From positions 1-18,563 of the forward strand of contig DDHP01000005.1 in assembly GCA_002338145.1 (NCBI GenBank): 18,563 nt of DNA. The letters are read 5' to 3'. Of this stretch, positions 6,861 to 14,479 are shown piece by piece. A program made the translations under genes and the position numbers. The notes beneath the pieces were generated by a model. The model worked only from the letters and a program-made list of their open reading frames with translations, did no database searches and was not told the DNA's origin. Positions within the stretch are counted from its first letter, which is position 1, and each line of letters starts with the position of its first letter. The DNA is from Deferribacteraceae bacterium UBA1873 (lineage in GTDB: Bacteria; Chrysiogenota; Deferribacteres; Deferribacterales; Flexistipitaceae).

Positions 6861-8138
6861 ATGAGGAATAGTACAGCGTTATACTATATTCTTTCCTGCC
6901 ATCATTTCTACAATATAGTGAATGATAGAGGATATGTTGAATATGTTAAAAATAAAACTGAGCGTGAAATAGAATACTTTTTTAACAAAAGGTTTGTCAG
7001 ACATGAAAAATGGTTCCGGAAATATTTCAAATTTTTAACAGCGGTGTTTACTGTTAATTTGCTTTCCAGAGAATTTGAAAGATTTTTAAAAAAAAAGGCA
7101 TGTTTTTTTGACCAAAAATATACGTTGACCGCACCTTCTACTCTGTTTGCAATTAATGAGTATAATAAAAATCGGGCATTTTTTAACATTGAATATGATA
7201 ATTTTGTATTTATTAAAGATTTGGTGTATGAACTTAACGAAAAGGTAAAAGCATACTGCAAAAATAAAAAATTGGATGTTGATCTTGATTTTATTTTACA
7301 GAGCAATACGCCTCTGGGAATTGAACTGGAATTTTCAAATAAAGGGGCATCAGCAGGAAAACTTTTTCAGTCGCACAAAAAAGATTCATTACTGAATTTT
7401 TCCAAGTACTATTATTGTCATATGATGAACTTTATGTGGCGTTTCGGAGCATATATCGATTCGAATATTCCTATGCAGCAATTTGTGAAAAAAGGAGGTT
7501 TTCTTGAATACACTTTCACTGTTCCAGACAGGGCGTTTGAACCATCCAAGCCTTTGACCAACAGCCCGAATTTTGCTTCTACGCTTATTGGCGAAGCGGT
7601 AAGATTTACACCGGTGAAGCCCCACAGCCTCCATGTTACTCTGGAAGTAAACAGCTTTAGTGATAGAAAAAAGCCATATGTTTCTTTTGATGATATGGTG
7701 TTTCTTTTTTTATGTACAGGGGAATTTGCTACATCCCCAAAAGGTGTTGTGGAAAAGAGGATCACGGAAAAGAATATGAAAGATGCTGTTATTTTTAGAA
7801 AAAGAAAGAATAAAAAAGGTTTGGTAAATACAGTTGAATTTACACATATGAGGCTGTCCAGGGATTTTGTCAAACGAAATGTTTATGAGCCTTCGCTATT
7901 ACTTATGATTGCATATAAAAATCTTTTTGCATTCTCAGACATTTTCCCCTATACAAAGAAAATGTATGATTGGGGCAAAAAACCCGAAGCCTGGAAAAAT
8001 ACACCTGTTGAAATGTTCGAGCGGGTTAGAAAAGGTTTGGATATGGAACGCTCACTACCTGTTGGTTATAAAAATGAAATGATTGACAGGCTGAGAAAAT
8101 TGTATGACTACAATGTACATATTTTGAAAAATGCTTAA
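6861..8138 (+). CDS. Uncharacterised protein with amidoligase-like (glutamine synthetase-fold) motifs
   Basis: A 425-residue soluble protein I do not recognise in full. Three elements recall glutamine synthetase-fold COOH-NH2 ligases (amidoligases and gamma-glutamylcysteine synthetase relatives). These are LGIELEF at 152-158 (E155 and E157 as possible metal ligands), SLHVTLEV at 256-263 (H258, E262) and TVEFTHMRL at 324-332 (E326, R331). The order ExE, Hx(T/H), then ExR matches that fold. Residues 1-145 are basic and aromatic-rich and look unlike any domain I know; no signal peptide or clear membrane span is seen. The next gene encodes a GGCT-like protein, a pairing known for amidoligases, which supports the assignment. 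The ATG at 6861 lacks a Shine-Dalgarno sequence. The coding region looks more AT-rich than its neighbours, and it contains a nine-A run (7088-7096). The amidoligase call is a motif-level inference. Confidence 0.55.
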   Translation: MRNSTALYYILSCHHFYNIVNDRGYVEYVKNKTEREIEYFFNKRFVRHEKWFRKYFKFLTAVFTVNLLSREFERFLKKKACFFDQKYTLTAPSTLFAINEYNKNRAFFNIEYDNFVFIKDLVYELNEKVKAYCKNKKLDVDLDFILQSNTPLGIELEFSNKGASAGKLFQSHKKDSLLNFSKYYYCHMMNFMWRFGAYIDSNIPMQQFVKKGGFLEYTFTVPDRAFEPSKPLTNSPNFASTLIGEAVRFTPVKPHSLHVTLEVNSFSDRKKPYVSFDDMVFLFLCTGEFATSPKGVVEKRITEKNMKDAVIFRKRKNKKGLVNTVEFTHMRLSRDFVKRNVYEPSLLLMIAYKNLFAFSDIFPYTKKMYDWGKKPEAWKNTPVEMFERVRKGLDMERSLPVGYKNEMIDRLRKLYDYNVHILKNA

Positions 8139-8139
8139 T

Positions 8140-8151
8140 AAGGAGGAAAAT
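8140..8151 (+). promoter_or_regulatory. Ribosome binding site fixing a TTG start
   Basis: AAGGAGG (8140-8146) lies between the stop codon of the preceding gene and an in-frame TTG at 8152, five bases downstream. The ATG at 8131 has no such site and would overlap the upstream gene, so translation most likely starts at the TTG. Confidence 0.8.
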
Positions 8152-8583
8152 TTGAAAAATCACTTTACGGTATTTACATATGGAACACTTATGAAAAATT
8201 TTGAAGGTTATGATAAATTTATGAGACATTGCAGATTTATTGGAAAAGGTTATATAAATGGATTTCTGTATCACACATTTTCAGGTTATCCGGCTGTTAT
8301 CCCGGATGAGGAAAACGGAGAAAAGGTTTTTGGTGAGCTCTATGAAGTTGACACAGATACGATGAAGGAAATAAGGCGTTATGAAGGGGTGAATTCTTTT
8401 TTGACATGTTATGAGGAAAGAACGGTGAATGTAACATTTGATGGCAAAAAAGCAGGAGCACGTGCTTTTACTGTAACTGCATCGAGAGAATTTTTGGTAA
8501 AGCTAACAAGTAGGCTTGTCAAATACGGGGACTGGAGACATTTTTTAAACAATTCAGGTAGAAGGCGCAGTATTGTAACATGA
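8152..8583 (+). CDS. Gamma-glutamylcyclotransferase-like (AIG2/GGCT family) protein
   Basis: A 143-residue protein of the GGCT fold, whose members release 5-oxoproline from gamma-glutamyl amines or gamma-glutamyl-epsilon-lysine. The hallmark substrate loop FTYGTLM is at residues 8-14. GYPAVI is at 45-50, FGELYEV at 60-66, and the catalytic glutamate is expected at E78 in RRYEGV. Length and motif order fit the YtfP/GGACT branch. The start is the TTG at 8152, set by AAGGAGG; a longer frame from the ATG at 8131 would overlap the upstream stop. It lies 13 bases after the amidoligase-like gene and is surely co-transcribed with it. By analogy with known amidoligase neighbourhoods it could cleave or recycle the bond that the partner makes. 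The substrate is unknown. Confidence 0.85.
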   Translation: MKNHFTVFTYGTLMKNFEGYDKFMRHCRFIGKGYINGFLYHTFSGYPAVIPDEENGEKVFGELYEVDTDTMKEIRRYEGVNSFLTCYEERTVNVTFDGKKAGARAFTVTASREFLVKLTSRLVKYGDWRHFLNNSGRRRSIVT

Positions 8584-8608
8584 TGTCTGCAAACATGTCC
8601 CATTTTCA

Positions 8609-8630
8609 AAGTAAATATCACTTTTTACTT
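8609..8630. terminator. Weak hairpin between convergent genes
   Basis: AAGTAAA (8609-8615) can pair with TTTACTT (8624-8630) around an eight-base loop. It sits in the 34-base gap between convergent genes and overlaps the end of the oppC-like gene. The stem is short and nearly all A-T, so it is only a tentative bidirectional terminator. Confidence 0.25.
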
Positions 8631-9457
8631 ATTTTCGGATCCAATAGGTCTCTCAAACCTTCTCCCAAAAGATTATAACCAAGTACTGTTATAAATATTG
8701 CAAGGCCCGGGAAAACAGAAAGCCACCAGGCAAAGGTGATATTGTCTTTTCCTGCAGTCAGGATATTACCCCATGATGGTGTAGGGGGTTGAACGCCTAA
8801 ACCTAAGAAACTCAGTGCTGATTCTGTTAGTATTGCTCCTGCAACACCTAAGGTAGCTGCGACAAAAACAGGTGTGATTACATTGGGTAGAATATGTTTA
8901 ACAAGTATTTTTACATTGCTGATATTCTGAAGTTTTGCGGCTGTTACAAAATCGCGTGTCTTTATACTTAATGTTTCCGCCCGTACCAGTCTGGTGACTC
9001 CCATCCAGCTCGTTAAGCCGATTACCACCATCACATTGGTTACAGATGGCTCAAGGAATGTTATCACCGCAAGAATCAAAAAAAATGCCGGAAAGCAGAG
9101 CATGATATCCACAAATCTCATTATCAGAGTATCCACAAGCCCCCCGAAATAACCTGAAACTAAACCAAAAAATAATCCGATAATTACCGATATCCCAACT
9201 GCTACAAAACCGACAAAAATTGAAATCCTGGTTCCGTATATCACTCTGCTGAACACATCTCTGCCAAGCTCATCTGTTCCGAAAAAGTGTGTCTTGGACG
9301 GTTCCGCCAGAACATTGGCCAAATTTATGTCAGTGGGATTATGTGTTGCAATAAAAGGTGCAAAAATGGCAATTAAAATAAAAAAGAATACAATTGCCAG
9401 TCCGAGATACATAAGTATGTATTTATTGATACGTTTTAAAAAATTATTTTTTACCAT
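8618..9457 (-). CDS. Peptide ABC transporter permease, OppC/DppC family
   Basis: A 279-residue inner-membrane permease of the BPD_transp_1 family, the second channel subunit of an oligopeptide/dipeptide importer. A first hydrophobic span is at about residues 15-37. The family signature HFFGTDELGRDVFSRVIYG follows near 57-75, then about five more spans. The EAA-type cytoplasmic loop that contacts the ATPase reads TAAKLQN...KHILPN; the usual conserved glycine is replaced by asparagine. The C-terminus LGEGLRDLLDPK is typical. The ATG at 9457 is chosen because AAGGA lies six bases upstream; it overlaps the oppB-like gene by 14 bases. A longer frame from 9499 adds residues unlike the family. It is the last gene of the run, and no ATPase gene follows. 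Confidence 0.93.
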   Translation of the reverse strand: MVKNNFLKRINKYILMYLGLAIVFFFILIAIFAPFIATHNPTDINLANVLAEPSKTHFFGTDELGRDVFSRVIYGTRISIFVGFVAVGISVIIGLFFGLVSGYFGGLVDTLIMRFVDIMLCFPAFFLILAVITFLEPSVTNVMVVIGLTSWMGVTRLVRAETLSIKTRDFVTAAKLQNISNVKILVKHILPNVITPVFVAATLGVAGAILTESALSFLGLGVQPPTPSWGNILTAGKDNITFAWWLSVFPGLAIFITVLGYNLLGEGLRDLLDPKISKK

Positions 9458-10424
9458 AACGTATCCTTGGATCCACAATGGCGTACAGTATGTCTGCAAT
9501 TAAGTTACCTAAAAGCGTAAGTACTGCTCCTATAACGAGAATACCCATTACAACAGGATAATCACGCATCATCACTGATTGATAAAAAAGTTGTCCCATC
9601 CCAGGAATACTGAAAATGGATTCAAAAATTACACTTCCTCCTATGAGCCCGGGAATTGACAAACCTATAATAGTAATTATGGGAAGCAAAGCATTCTTTA
9701 ATGCGTGCTTAAATATTACTGTTTTTTCAGGAAGTCCTCTGGCTTTTGCAGCCAAAACATAATCGTTGTTCAGTACATCCAACATACTGTTTCTGGCATA
9801 CCTACTTATTCCGGCAAGACTTCCAAATACTGATACTCCCACCGGTAATACACTGTGTTTGGCTATGTCTCCTATTTTGCCTAAAAGTGTCATATTCTCG
9901 AAATTGTATGACATCAGTCCCGAAATAGGCAACCATCCCAGCTTTATACCGAAAAAATACATGCATAGCAGAGCCAACCAGAATGTTGGTACGGCAAAAC
10001 CGATAAAGACAAAAACGGTGCTAGTCTTGTCAAAAAAAGAGTCTTTATAGTATGCATTTAAAATTCCAAGGGGCAGCGCAATTATAAAAATAAGAATCAT
10101 TGACATGATATTCAGATATATTGTGTATGGAATCCGATGTTTTATTTTTTCCATGACCGACTGACCATCTAAAGCAAAGGATTCTCCAAAATCAAGTACA
10201 GCTATATTTTTCAGCCATTCCCAATATTGTATATGTATAGGTTTGTCAAGATGATAGAGTTTTATAAGTCTTTCACTGACTTCACTCGAGGCATTAGGGT
10301 TCATGGACGTCATTAGCTGGGTGGGATCACCCGGAGTCAGGTGGATTACAGCAAAGCTTATAAGTGTTATTCCTATTAATAGGGGTAACATTCCAAGCAG
10401 ACGTTTAATCAGATAGAAAAGCAA
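9444..10424 (-). CDS. Peptide ABC transporter permease, OppB/DppB family
   Basis: A 326-residue inner-membrane permease, the first channel subunit of a peptide importer. It begins LFYLIKRLLGMLPLLIGITL, a typical OppB N-terminus, followed by VIHLTPGDP, a periplasmic region, and about five further spans. The EAA loop reads LAAKARGLPEKTVIFKHALKNALLP with its conserved glycine intact. The C-terminus LLGNLIADILYAIVDPRIRYG is diagnostic. The start is uncertain. The frame opens with TTG at 10451, three bases after the upstream stop and without a ribosome site. The TTG at 10424 gives the length expected for the family and has only a weak GGGTG upstream. It lies between the binding protein and the OppC-like gene. 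Confidence 0.92.
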   Translation of the reverse strand: MLFYLIKRLLGMLPLLIGITLISFAVIHLTPGDPTQLMTSMNPNASSEVSERLIKLYHLDKPIHIQYWEWLKNIAVLDFGESFALDGQSVMEKIKHRIPYTIYLNIMSMILIFIIALPLGILNAYYKDSFFDKTSTVFVFIGFAVPTFWLALLCMYFFGIKLGWLPISGLMSYNFENMTLLGKIGDIAKHSVLPVGVSVFGSLAGISRYARNSMLDVLNNDYVLAAKARGLPEKTVIFKHALKNALLPIITIIGLSIPGLIGGSVIFESIFSIPGMGQLFYQSVMMRDYPVVMGILVIGAVLTLLGNLIADILYAIVDPRIRYGKK

Positions 10425-10454
10425 TTTATTGCACCCATGTAAGCTTATCAAAAA

Positions 10455-12149
10455 TTACTGCGTTAGGCTATATTTTCTCAGATTTTCCGGTACGTACCAG
10501 TCCTCAAAGTTGTACATCAGTCCTGCCGGTGCCGGCTCCACTCCTTTAAAACGTTTGTGCAAAGCAACTAATGCATTGGGAACGTATAAAAAAGTGTAGG
10601 GTTGATCTTCAGCAAGTATCTCCTGTGCTTTATAATAGAGTTTACGTCTTTTATCCTGGTCAAATGTTAGTCTGGCTTTTTCTATTATTTTGTCAAGCTC
10701 ATCATTTTCATAACAGATGAAATTTAAATTTTTACCTGAGCATTTGGAAGAGTGCCAGACATCATATAAATCCGGCTCCAAAGGTATGCTCCATCCCATA
10801 ACCAATGCGTCAAAATTACGTTTGTCTATATATTCGTTTATCAGAGTGGCCCATTCCATAATACGGATTTTAACTTTAATACCTAATTTTTTCCAATTTT
10901 CCTGTACTATTTCTGCGATTTTTGCTCTGTTGGAATTACCCTGGTTTGTCATTAGCGTAAAAGAAAATTCTCTGCCGTTTTTATCTAAATATCCATTGTT
11001 GTCAGAATCTTCCCACCCTGCTTCTGTAAGTAGTTCTTTGGCCTTTTCAAGATTATATTCGTACCTTTTAACGTCGGGGTTATACCAGAAACTATCCGGT
11101 TTATATGGTCCTGTTGCCACGTGCCCTTCTCCGAAGAGTACGCTTTCTATTATTTTTTCTTTAGGGGTGGCATAGGTTAGAGCCTGTCTGACACGTTTAT
11201 CTTTGAACAGTTCATTTCTTAAGTTGTAGCCTATATATGAATAGGAATTTGAGAGATAGGTATATTTTTCAAAATTATCTTTGAATTTTGGTGTATTAGT
11301 TTGCTTGGAATATTGTAGCGGTGTCAAAGACATAAAATCAAGATTTCCTTTTAAAAGCTCCATAAACATTGTGGTAGAATCAGGAATTATTTTCAGTACG
11401 TATTTGGCTATATTTGGACGTCCGTCAAAATAACTTTTGTTTGCTTTTAAAGTGATGCTTTCACCAGGATTCCATTTTACAAATTCATAAGAACCTGTGC
11501 CTATAGGATTTCGTTGTAGTGAAGATTCAGTGATTTTTACGTTTTCAAGAAGGTGTTTTGGAAGTATAGACATAGTCCAACTATTCAGAGCCGGAGCAAA
11601 AGGTTTTTGATAATTAACCCTAATTGTGTAATCATCTATTATAGTAATGTTATCTATTATTCTGAAATCTGAATCGTAAGCAGTGGGGGTGCTGTCATCG
11701 ATTATTGTTTCATAAGTAAATTTAACATCATCTGCATTAAATATTTTTCCGTCGTGCCATTTGACACCTTTTTTCAAATGAAACGTTATACTTTTTTTGT
11801 CATTAGATAATTCCCAGCTTTTTGCTAAATCTCCGGTGAGCTTAAGATTTTTGTCGTATTTGAGTAATCCGTTATAAATGTGGGACGCAATTTGGTGTGA
11901 CACAGAATCTGTTGATAGAATTGGTATCAGGTTGCTGGCATCACCTATACTGCCCTCAAAGATTATATCCCCAAACGGTTTGTCCTGCTGTGAATCATCT
12001 GTATTACTATTAGACGTTTGTTTTGGTATGCTTTTATTCTCTGTCACGTTCTTATTTGCATTTTCACTTTCACCGTTTTTGTCCGTGCAGCCTATAACTG
12101 TTATTGTAGCTATGATTAAAATTAATATAAAATAATTTTTAGGTGTCAT
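10455..12149 (-). CDS. Peptide-binding lipoprotein of an ABC importer (SBP family 5)
   Basis: A 564-residue extracytoplasmic solute-binding protein (DppA/OppA/AppA type). The signal sequence ends in a lipobox, TVIGC, making Cys21 the lipidated residue. A low-complexity Asn/Ser/Lys/Glu linker (about 22-57) tethers the domain. Family features follow: IYNGLLKYDKNL, LAKSWELSNDKKSITFHLKKGVKWHDG (the family 5 signature), DDVKFTYE, and GTGSYEFVKW. GYNLRNELFKDKRVRQAL and the C-terminal LYVPNALVALHKR also fit. It probably captures peptides and passes them to the OppB/OppC pair directly downstream (6 bases to the OppB frame opening). It lies 6 bases after secG. Ligand is not predictable; some family members bind nickel or sugars. 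Confidence 0.92.
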   Translation of the reverse strand: MTPKNYFILILIIATITVIGCTDKNGESENANKNVTENKSIPKQTSNSNTDDSQQDKPFGDIIFEGSIGDASNLIPILSTDSVSHQIASHIYNGLLKYDKNLKLTGDLAKSWELSNDKKSITFHLKKGVKWHDGKIFNADDVKFTYETIIDDSTPTAYDSDFRIIDNITIIDDYTIRVNYQKPFAPALNSWTMSILPKHLLENVKITESSLQRNPIGTGSYEFVKWNPGESITLKANKSYFDGRPNIAKYVLKIIPDSTTMFMELLKGNLDFMSLTPLQYSKQTNTPKFKDNFEKYTYLSNSYSYIGYNLRNELFKDKRVRQALTYATPKEKIIESVLFGEGHVATGPYKPDSFWYNPDVKRYEYNLEKAKELLTEAGWEDSDNNGYLDKNGREFSFTLMTNQGNSNRAKIAEIVQENWKKLGIKVKIRIMEWATLINEYIDKRNFDALVMGWSIPLEPDLYDVWHSSKCSGKNLNFICYENDELDKIIEKARLTFDQDKRRKLYYKAQEILAEDQPYTFLYVPNALVALHKRFKGVEPAPAGLMYNFEDWYVPENLRKYSLTQ

Positions 12150-12155
12150 ATTCTA

Positions 12156-12476
12156 TCAATTACTTTCCAGCGGTACTTGGGGAGATTGTTGTTGTTGTTG
12201 TTCTGCCGGTGCCTGCTGTTGCATTCTGTTTAGTATAGAACTACCTTCTTTCTCTGTGGAAAGTATTGTTAATGATATTGACGTAAAAAAGAAAATTACC
12301 ACAAGCACTGTGGTTATTTTGTTTATTACACTTGCCGGCGATCCGGGACCGAAAACATTACCGGCTCCCCCACCAAAGGCTTCGCTAAGACTTGTGCCCT
12401 TACCTGACTGTAACAAAACAGCCAATATGAGCAAAAAGCAAATAAAAACATGGATTCCCAGAATTACTGCGTACAT
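12156..12476 (-). CDS. secG: Preprotein translocase subunit SecG
   Basis: A 106-residue inner-membrane protein, the accessory subunit of the SecYEG export channel. Two hydrophobic spans lie at about residues 3-22 and 52-71. They flank the conserved loop LLQSGKGTSLSEAFGGGAGNVFG, the family signature. The C-terminal tail is rich in glutamine (two Q runs, MQQQ and EQQQQQ) and varies among homologues. AGAGGT four bases ahead of the ATG supports the start. It sits 13 bases after tpiA, the common tpiA-secG order, and 6 bases before the peptide-binding lipoprotein gene. Confidence 0.95.
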   Translation of the reverse strand: MYAVILGIHVFICFLLILAVLLQSGKGTSLSEAFGGGAGNVFGPGSPASVINKITTVLVVIFFFTSISLTILSTEKEGSSILNRMQQQAPAEQQQQQSPQVPLESN

Positions 12477-12489
12477 TTATCACCTCTGT

Positions 12490-13251
12490 TTATAAACAAT
12501 TTTTTATTATATCTGTAAATTTTTTGGACTGCAAACTTGCTCCACCAACCAGGGCACCATCGATATTTTTCATAGAAATAAGTTCTTTACTGTTTTCCGG
12601 TTTTACGCTTCCACCATAAATAATTCTTATGTTATCAGCAGAATCTGTTCCGTATTTTCTGTTTATAAAATCCCTGATTGCTTTGTGTACTTCTTCGGCG
12701 TCATTGCTACTGGCTGTTTTTCCTGTTCCTATTGCCCAGACAGGCTCATAAGCTATGATGACATTTAAAAGTTGCTTATCGGATATTCCCGCCAACGCTT
12801 TTCCAACCTGTGCAATCACTGTTTCTATATGGATTCCGGCTTCCCTTTCCTGCAAAGTTTCACCTACGCATGCAACTACATTAAAATTTTTGTTAACGCA
12901 TGCAGTAAGTTTTTTGTTTACCATTTCATCTGTTTCACCGATTATATGCCTTCTTTCAGAATGGCCCAGCAGTGTGAAGCTGCATCCCACAGATGTAAGC
13001 ATTTCTACAGAAATTTCTCCGGTGAAAGCGCCGCTTTCCTCAAAGTATACGTTCTGAGCGCCCAGCATTATGTTCAAATTTTGAGAATTTAAAATTTCTT
13101 TTACAGGATATAGGTTCGTAAAAGAAGGTATTAGAGCAACATCGATATTTTCGTTAATTGCTGAAGATTTGCTTATTGCTTTAGCGAGGTCCTTTGCCAT
13201 AGAGGCATCAAGATTCATTTTCCAGTTACCGGCTATGAAAGGTTTTCTCAT
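12490..13251 (-). CDS. tpiA: Triosephosphate isomerase
   Basis: A 253-residue cytoplasmic TIM-barrel enzyme interconverting glyceraldehyde 3-phosphate and dihydroxyacetone phosphate in glycolysis and gluconeogenesis. The catalytic residues are all present: K11 in GNWKMN, H97 in LLGHSERR, and E169 in AYEPVWAIGTG. The phosphate-binding loops YGGSVKP (212-218) and LVGGASL (234-240) are intact, and length is normal. The ATG overlaps the bactofilin stop codon as ATGA, so translation is probably coupled to the upstream gene. The partner glycolytic genes gap and pgk, often next to tpiA, are not in this window; here it follows a chromosome-segregation cluster. Confidence 0.97.
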   Translation of the reverse strand: MRKPFIAGNWKMNLDASMAKDLAKAISKSSAINENIDVALIPSFTNLYPVKEILNSQNLNIMLGAQNVYFEESGAFTGEISVEMLTSVGCSFTLLGHSERRHIIGETDEMVNKKLTACVNKNFNVVACVGETLQEREAGIHIETVIAQVGKALAGISDKQLLNVIIAYEPVWAIGTGKTASSNDAEEVHKAIRDFINRKYGTDSADNIRIIYGGSVKPENSKELISMKNIDGALVGGASLQSKKFTDIIKNCL

Positions 13252-13637
13252 TTTTTATCATCCTCTGCAACTTTTATTTCTTTTGTTGGTTGTGAGTTTT
13301 TTCCCATCTCACAGGTTCCGTTAAAGATTACTCCATCTTCAATATTTAATGAGGGTGTCTTTATGGTTCCCACAACATTAGCTGGTTTATACAGCTCAAC
13401 TTTTGATTTGGCAACAATTGTTCCTTCAAATTTACCTGAAATTTTAACAATACCAGCGTCAATGTCTGCTTTCACTTTCCCGGAATTTGCAACTACAAAG
13501 GTATCGTTTGTTTTAACATTTCCTTCAAAAGAACCGTCTATTCTTACCAATCCATCAAAAATCAGGCTACCGTTAAACGTTGTATTTTTCCCCAGGAAAG
13601 CATTTATAGTCCCATCATCACCTTTTGATTTTATCAT
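13248..13637 (-). CDS. Bactofilin (DUF583) cytoskeletal protein
   Basis: A 129-residue bactofilin. These proteins form nucleotide-independent beta-helical filaments that scaffold cell-wall enzymes, stalks or chromosome-segregation proteins. The core (about residues 15-110) shows the repetitive short-strand pattern typical of the right-handed beta-helix: FNGSLIFDGLVRIDGSFEGNV, then GKVKADIDAGIVKISGKFEGTI. The short charged tails on both sides are probably disordered. It overlaps parB (ATGA at its start) and tpiA (ATGA at its end). Linkage to parAB echoes Myxococcus, where bactofilins position ParA and ParB-parS complexes. A similar role here is plausible but unproven. Confidence 0.93.
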   Translation of the reverse strand: MIKSKGDDGTINAFLGKNTTFNGSLIFDGLVRIDGSFEGNVKTNDTFVVANSGKVKADIDAGIVKISGKFEGTIVAKSKVELYKPANVVGTIKTPSLNIEDGVIFNGTCEMGKNSQPTKEIKVAEDDKK

Positions 13638-14479
13638 TGTTCGCCCCTTAAATTATTGATTATTCTATCCAATTCTTCCTGGGTAGAATATTTTATTTCT
13701 ATTGTGCCACCTTTTTTTCTGGTTTTAATTTCAACTCTGGTTTGTAATTGCTTTTCAAGTTCATTTTCTATACTTTGCAAAAAAACTGATTTTTCATTTT
13801 CTTTCTTTTCTTTAGTATTATTTTTTAACTTTTTTATCAAGTTCTCTGTTTGTCTTACATTTAATTTTTTTTGCAATATTTCTTTTAGTGCGGTTTTTAT
13901 TTCTGCTGTTGTTTCAAGCCCTAACAAAGCGCGTGCATGACCTTCTGTAATCATAGATTTTTCCATTGCATCTATAACTTCGGAAGGCAGGGATAGCAGT
14001 CTTATATTGTTTGCCACCGCACTTCTGCTTTTACCTACAACGGCAGCTACCTGCTCCTGAGTATACCCATATTTCTCCATTAGACTTTTATAAGCTTTGG
14101 AAAGTTCAAGGGGGGTGAGATTTTCACGTTGGATATTTTCAATAATAGCAAGCTCTAATTTTTCCTGGTCATTTTTTAAGTCTTTCACTACCACAGGAAC
14201 TTTCTTCAAACCTGCAAGTCCCGCAGCTCTCCATCGCCTTTCTCCGGCTATGATTATATATTTTTCATTATATTTGCTGACTATTAATGGTTGTATAACC
14301 CCTTTGCTCCGAATGGACTCCACCAAGTCATTTAACGAATCCTGATCAAAACTTTTTCTCGGTTGTTCCGGGTTCGGCTGAATGTCAGAAATATCCAATT
14401 CTGTTATTACCTTTGAAATTGATTCGTTTTTAGGAATAAGTGATTCCAAACCTCTTCCAAGAGGGCTTCTGTTTTTCAT
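13634..14479 (-). CDS. parB: Chromosome-partitioning protein ParB (Spo0J family)
   Basis: A 281-residue DNA-binding CTPase that loads at parS sites, spreads as a sliding clamp and recruits SMC. The N-terminus LGRGLESLIP is the usual ParA-interacting motif. The CTP-binding ParB/Srx domain contains PNPEQPRK (near 35-42), GERRWRAA (79-86) and ENIQREN (114-120). A helix-turn-helix follows at about 139-163 (TQEQVAAVVGKSRSAVANNIR). A lysine/glutamate-rich linker and a C-terminal dimerisation domain complete it. The start overlaps the parA stop as ATGA. I found no parS-like palindrome (TGTTTCACGTGAAACA) within the window. Confidence 0.96.
   Translation of the reverse strand: MKNRSPLGRGLESLIPKNESISKVITELDISDIQPNPEQPRKSFDQDSLNDLVESIRSKGVIQPLIVSKYNEKYIIIAGERRWRAAGLAGLKKVPVVVKDLKNDQEKLELAIIENIQRENLTPLELSKAYKSLMEKYGYTQEQVAAVVGKSRSAVANNIRLLSLPSEVIDAMEKSMITEGHARALLGLETTAEIKTALKEILQKKLNVRQTENLIKKLKNNTKEKKENEKSVFLQSIENELEKQLQTRVEIKTRKKGGTIEIKYSTQEELDRIINNLRGEQ

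Noticed and set aside
8131..8151. ATG start for the GGCT-like gene overlapping the upstream gene
   Set aside because: It has no ribosome site, whereas AAGGAGG is ideally spaced for the TTG at 8152, where the family sequence begins.
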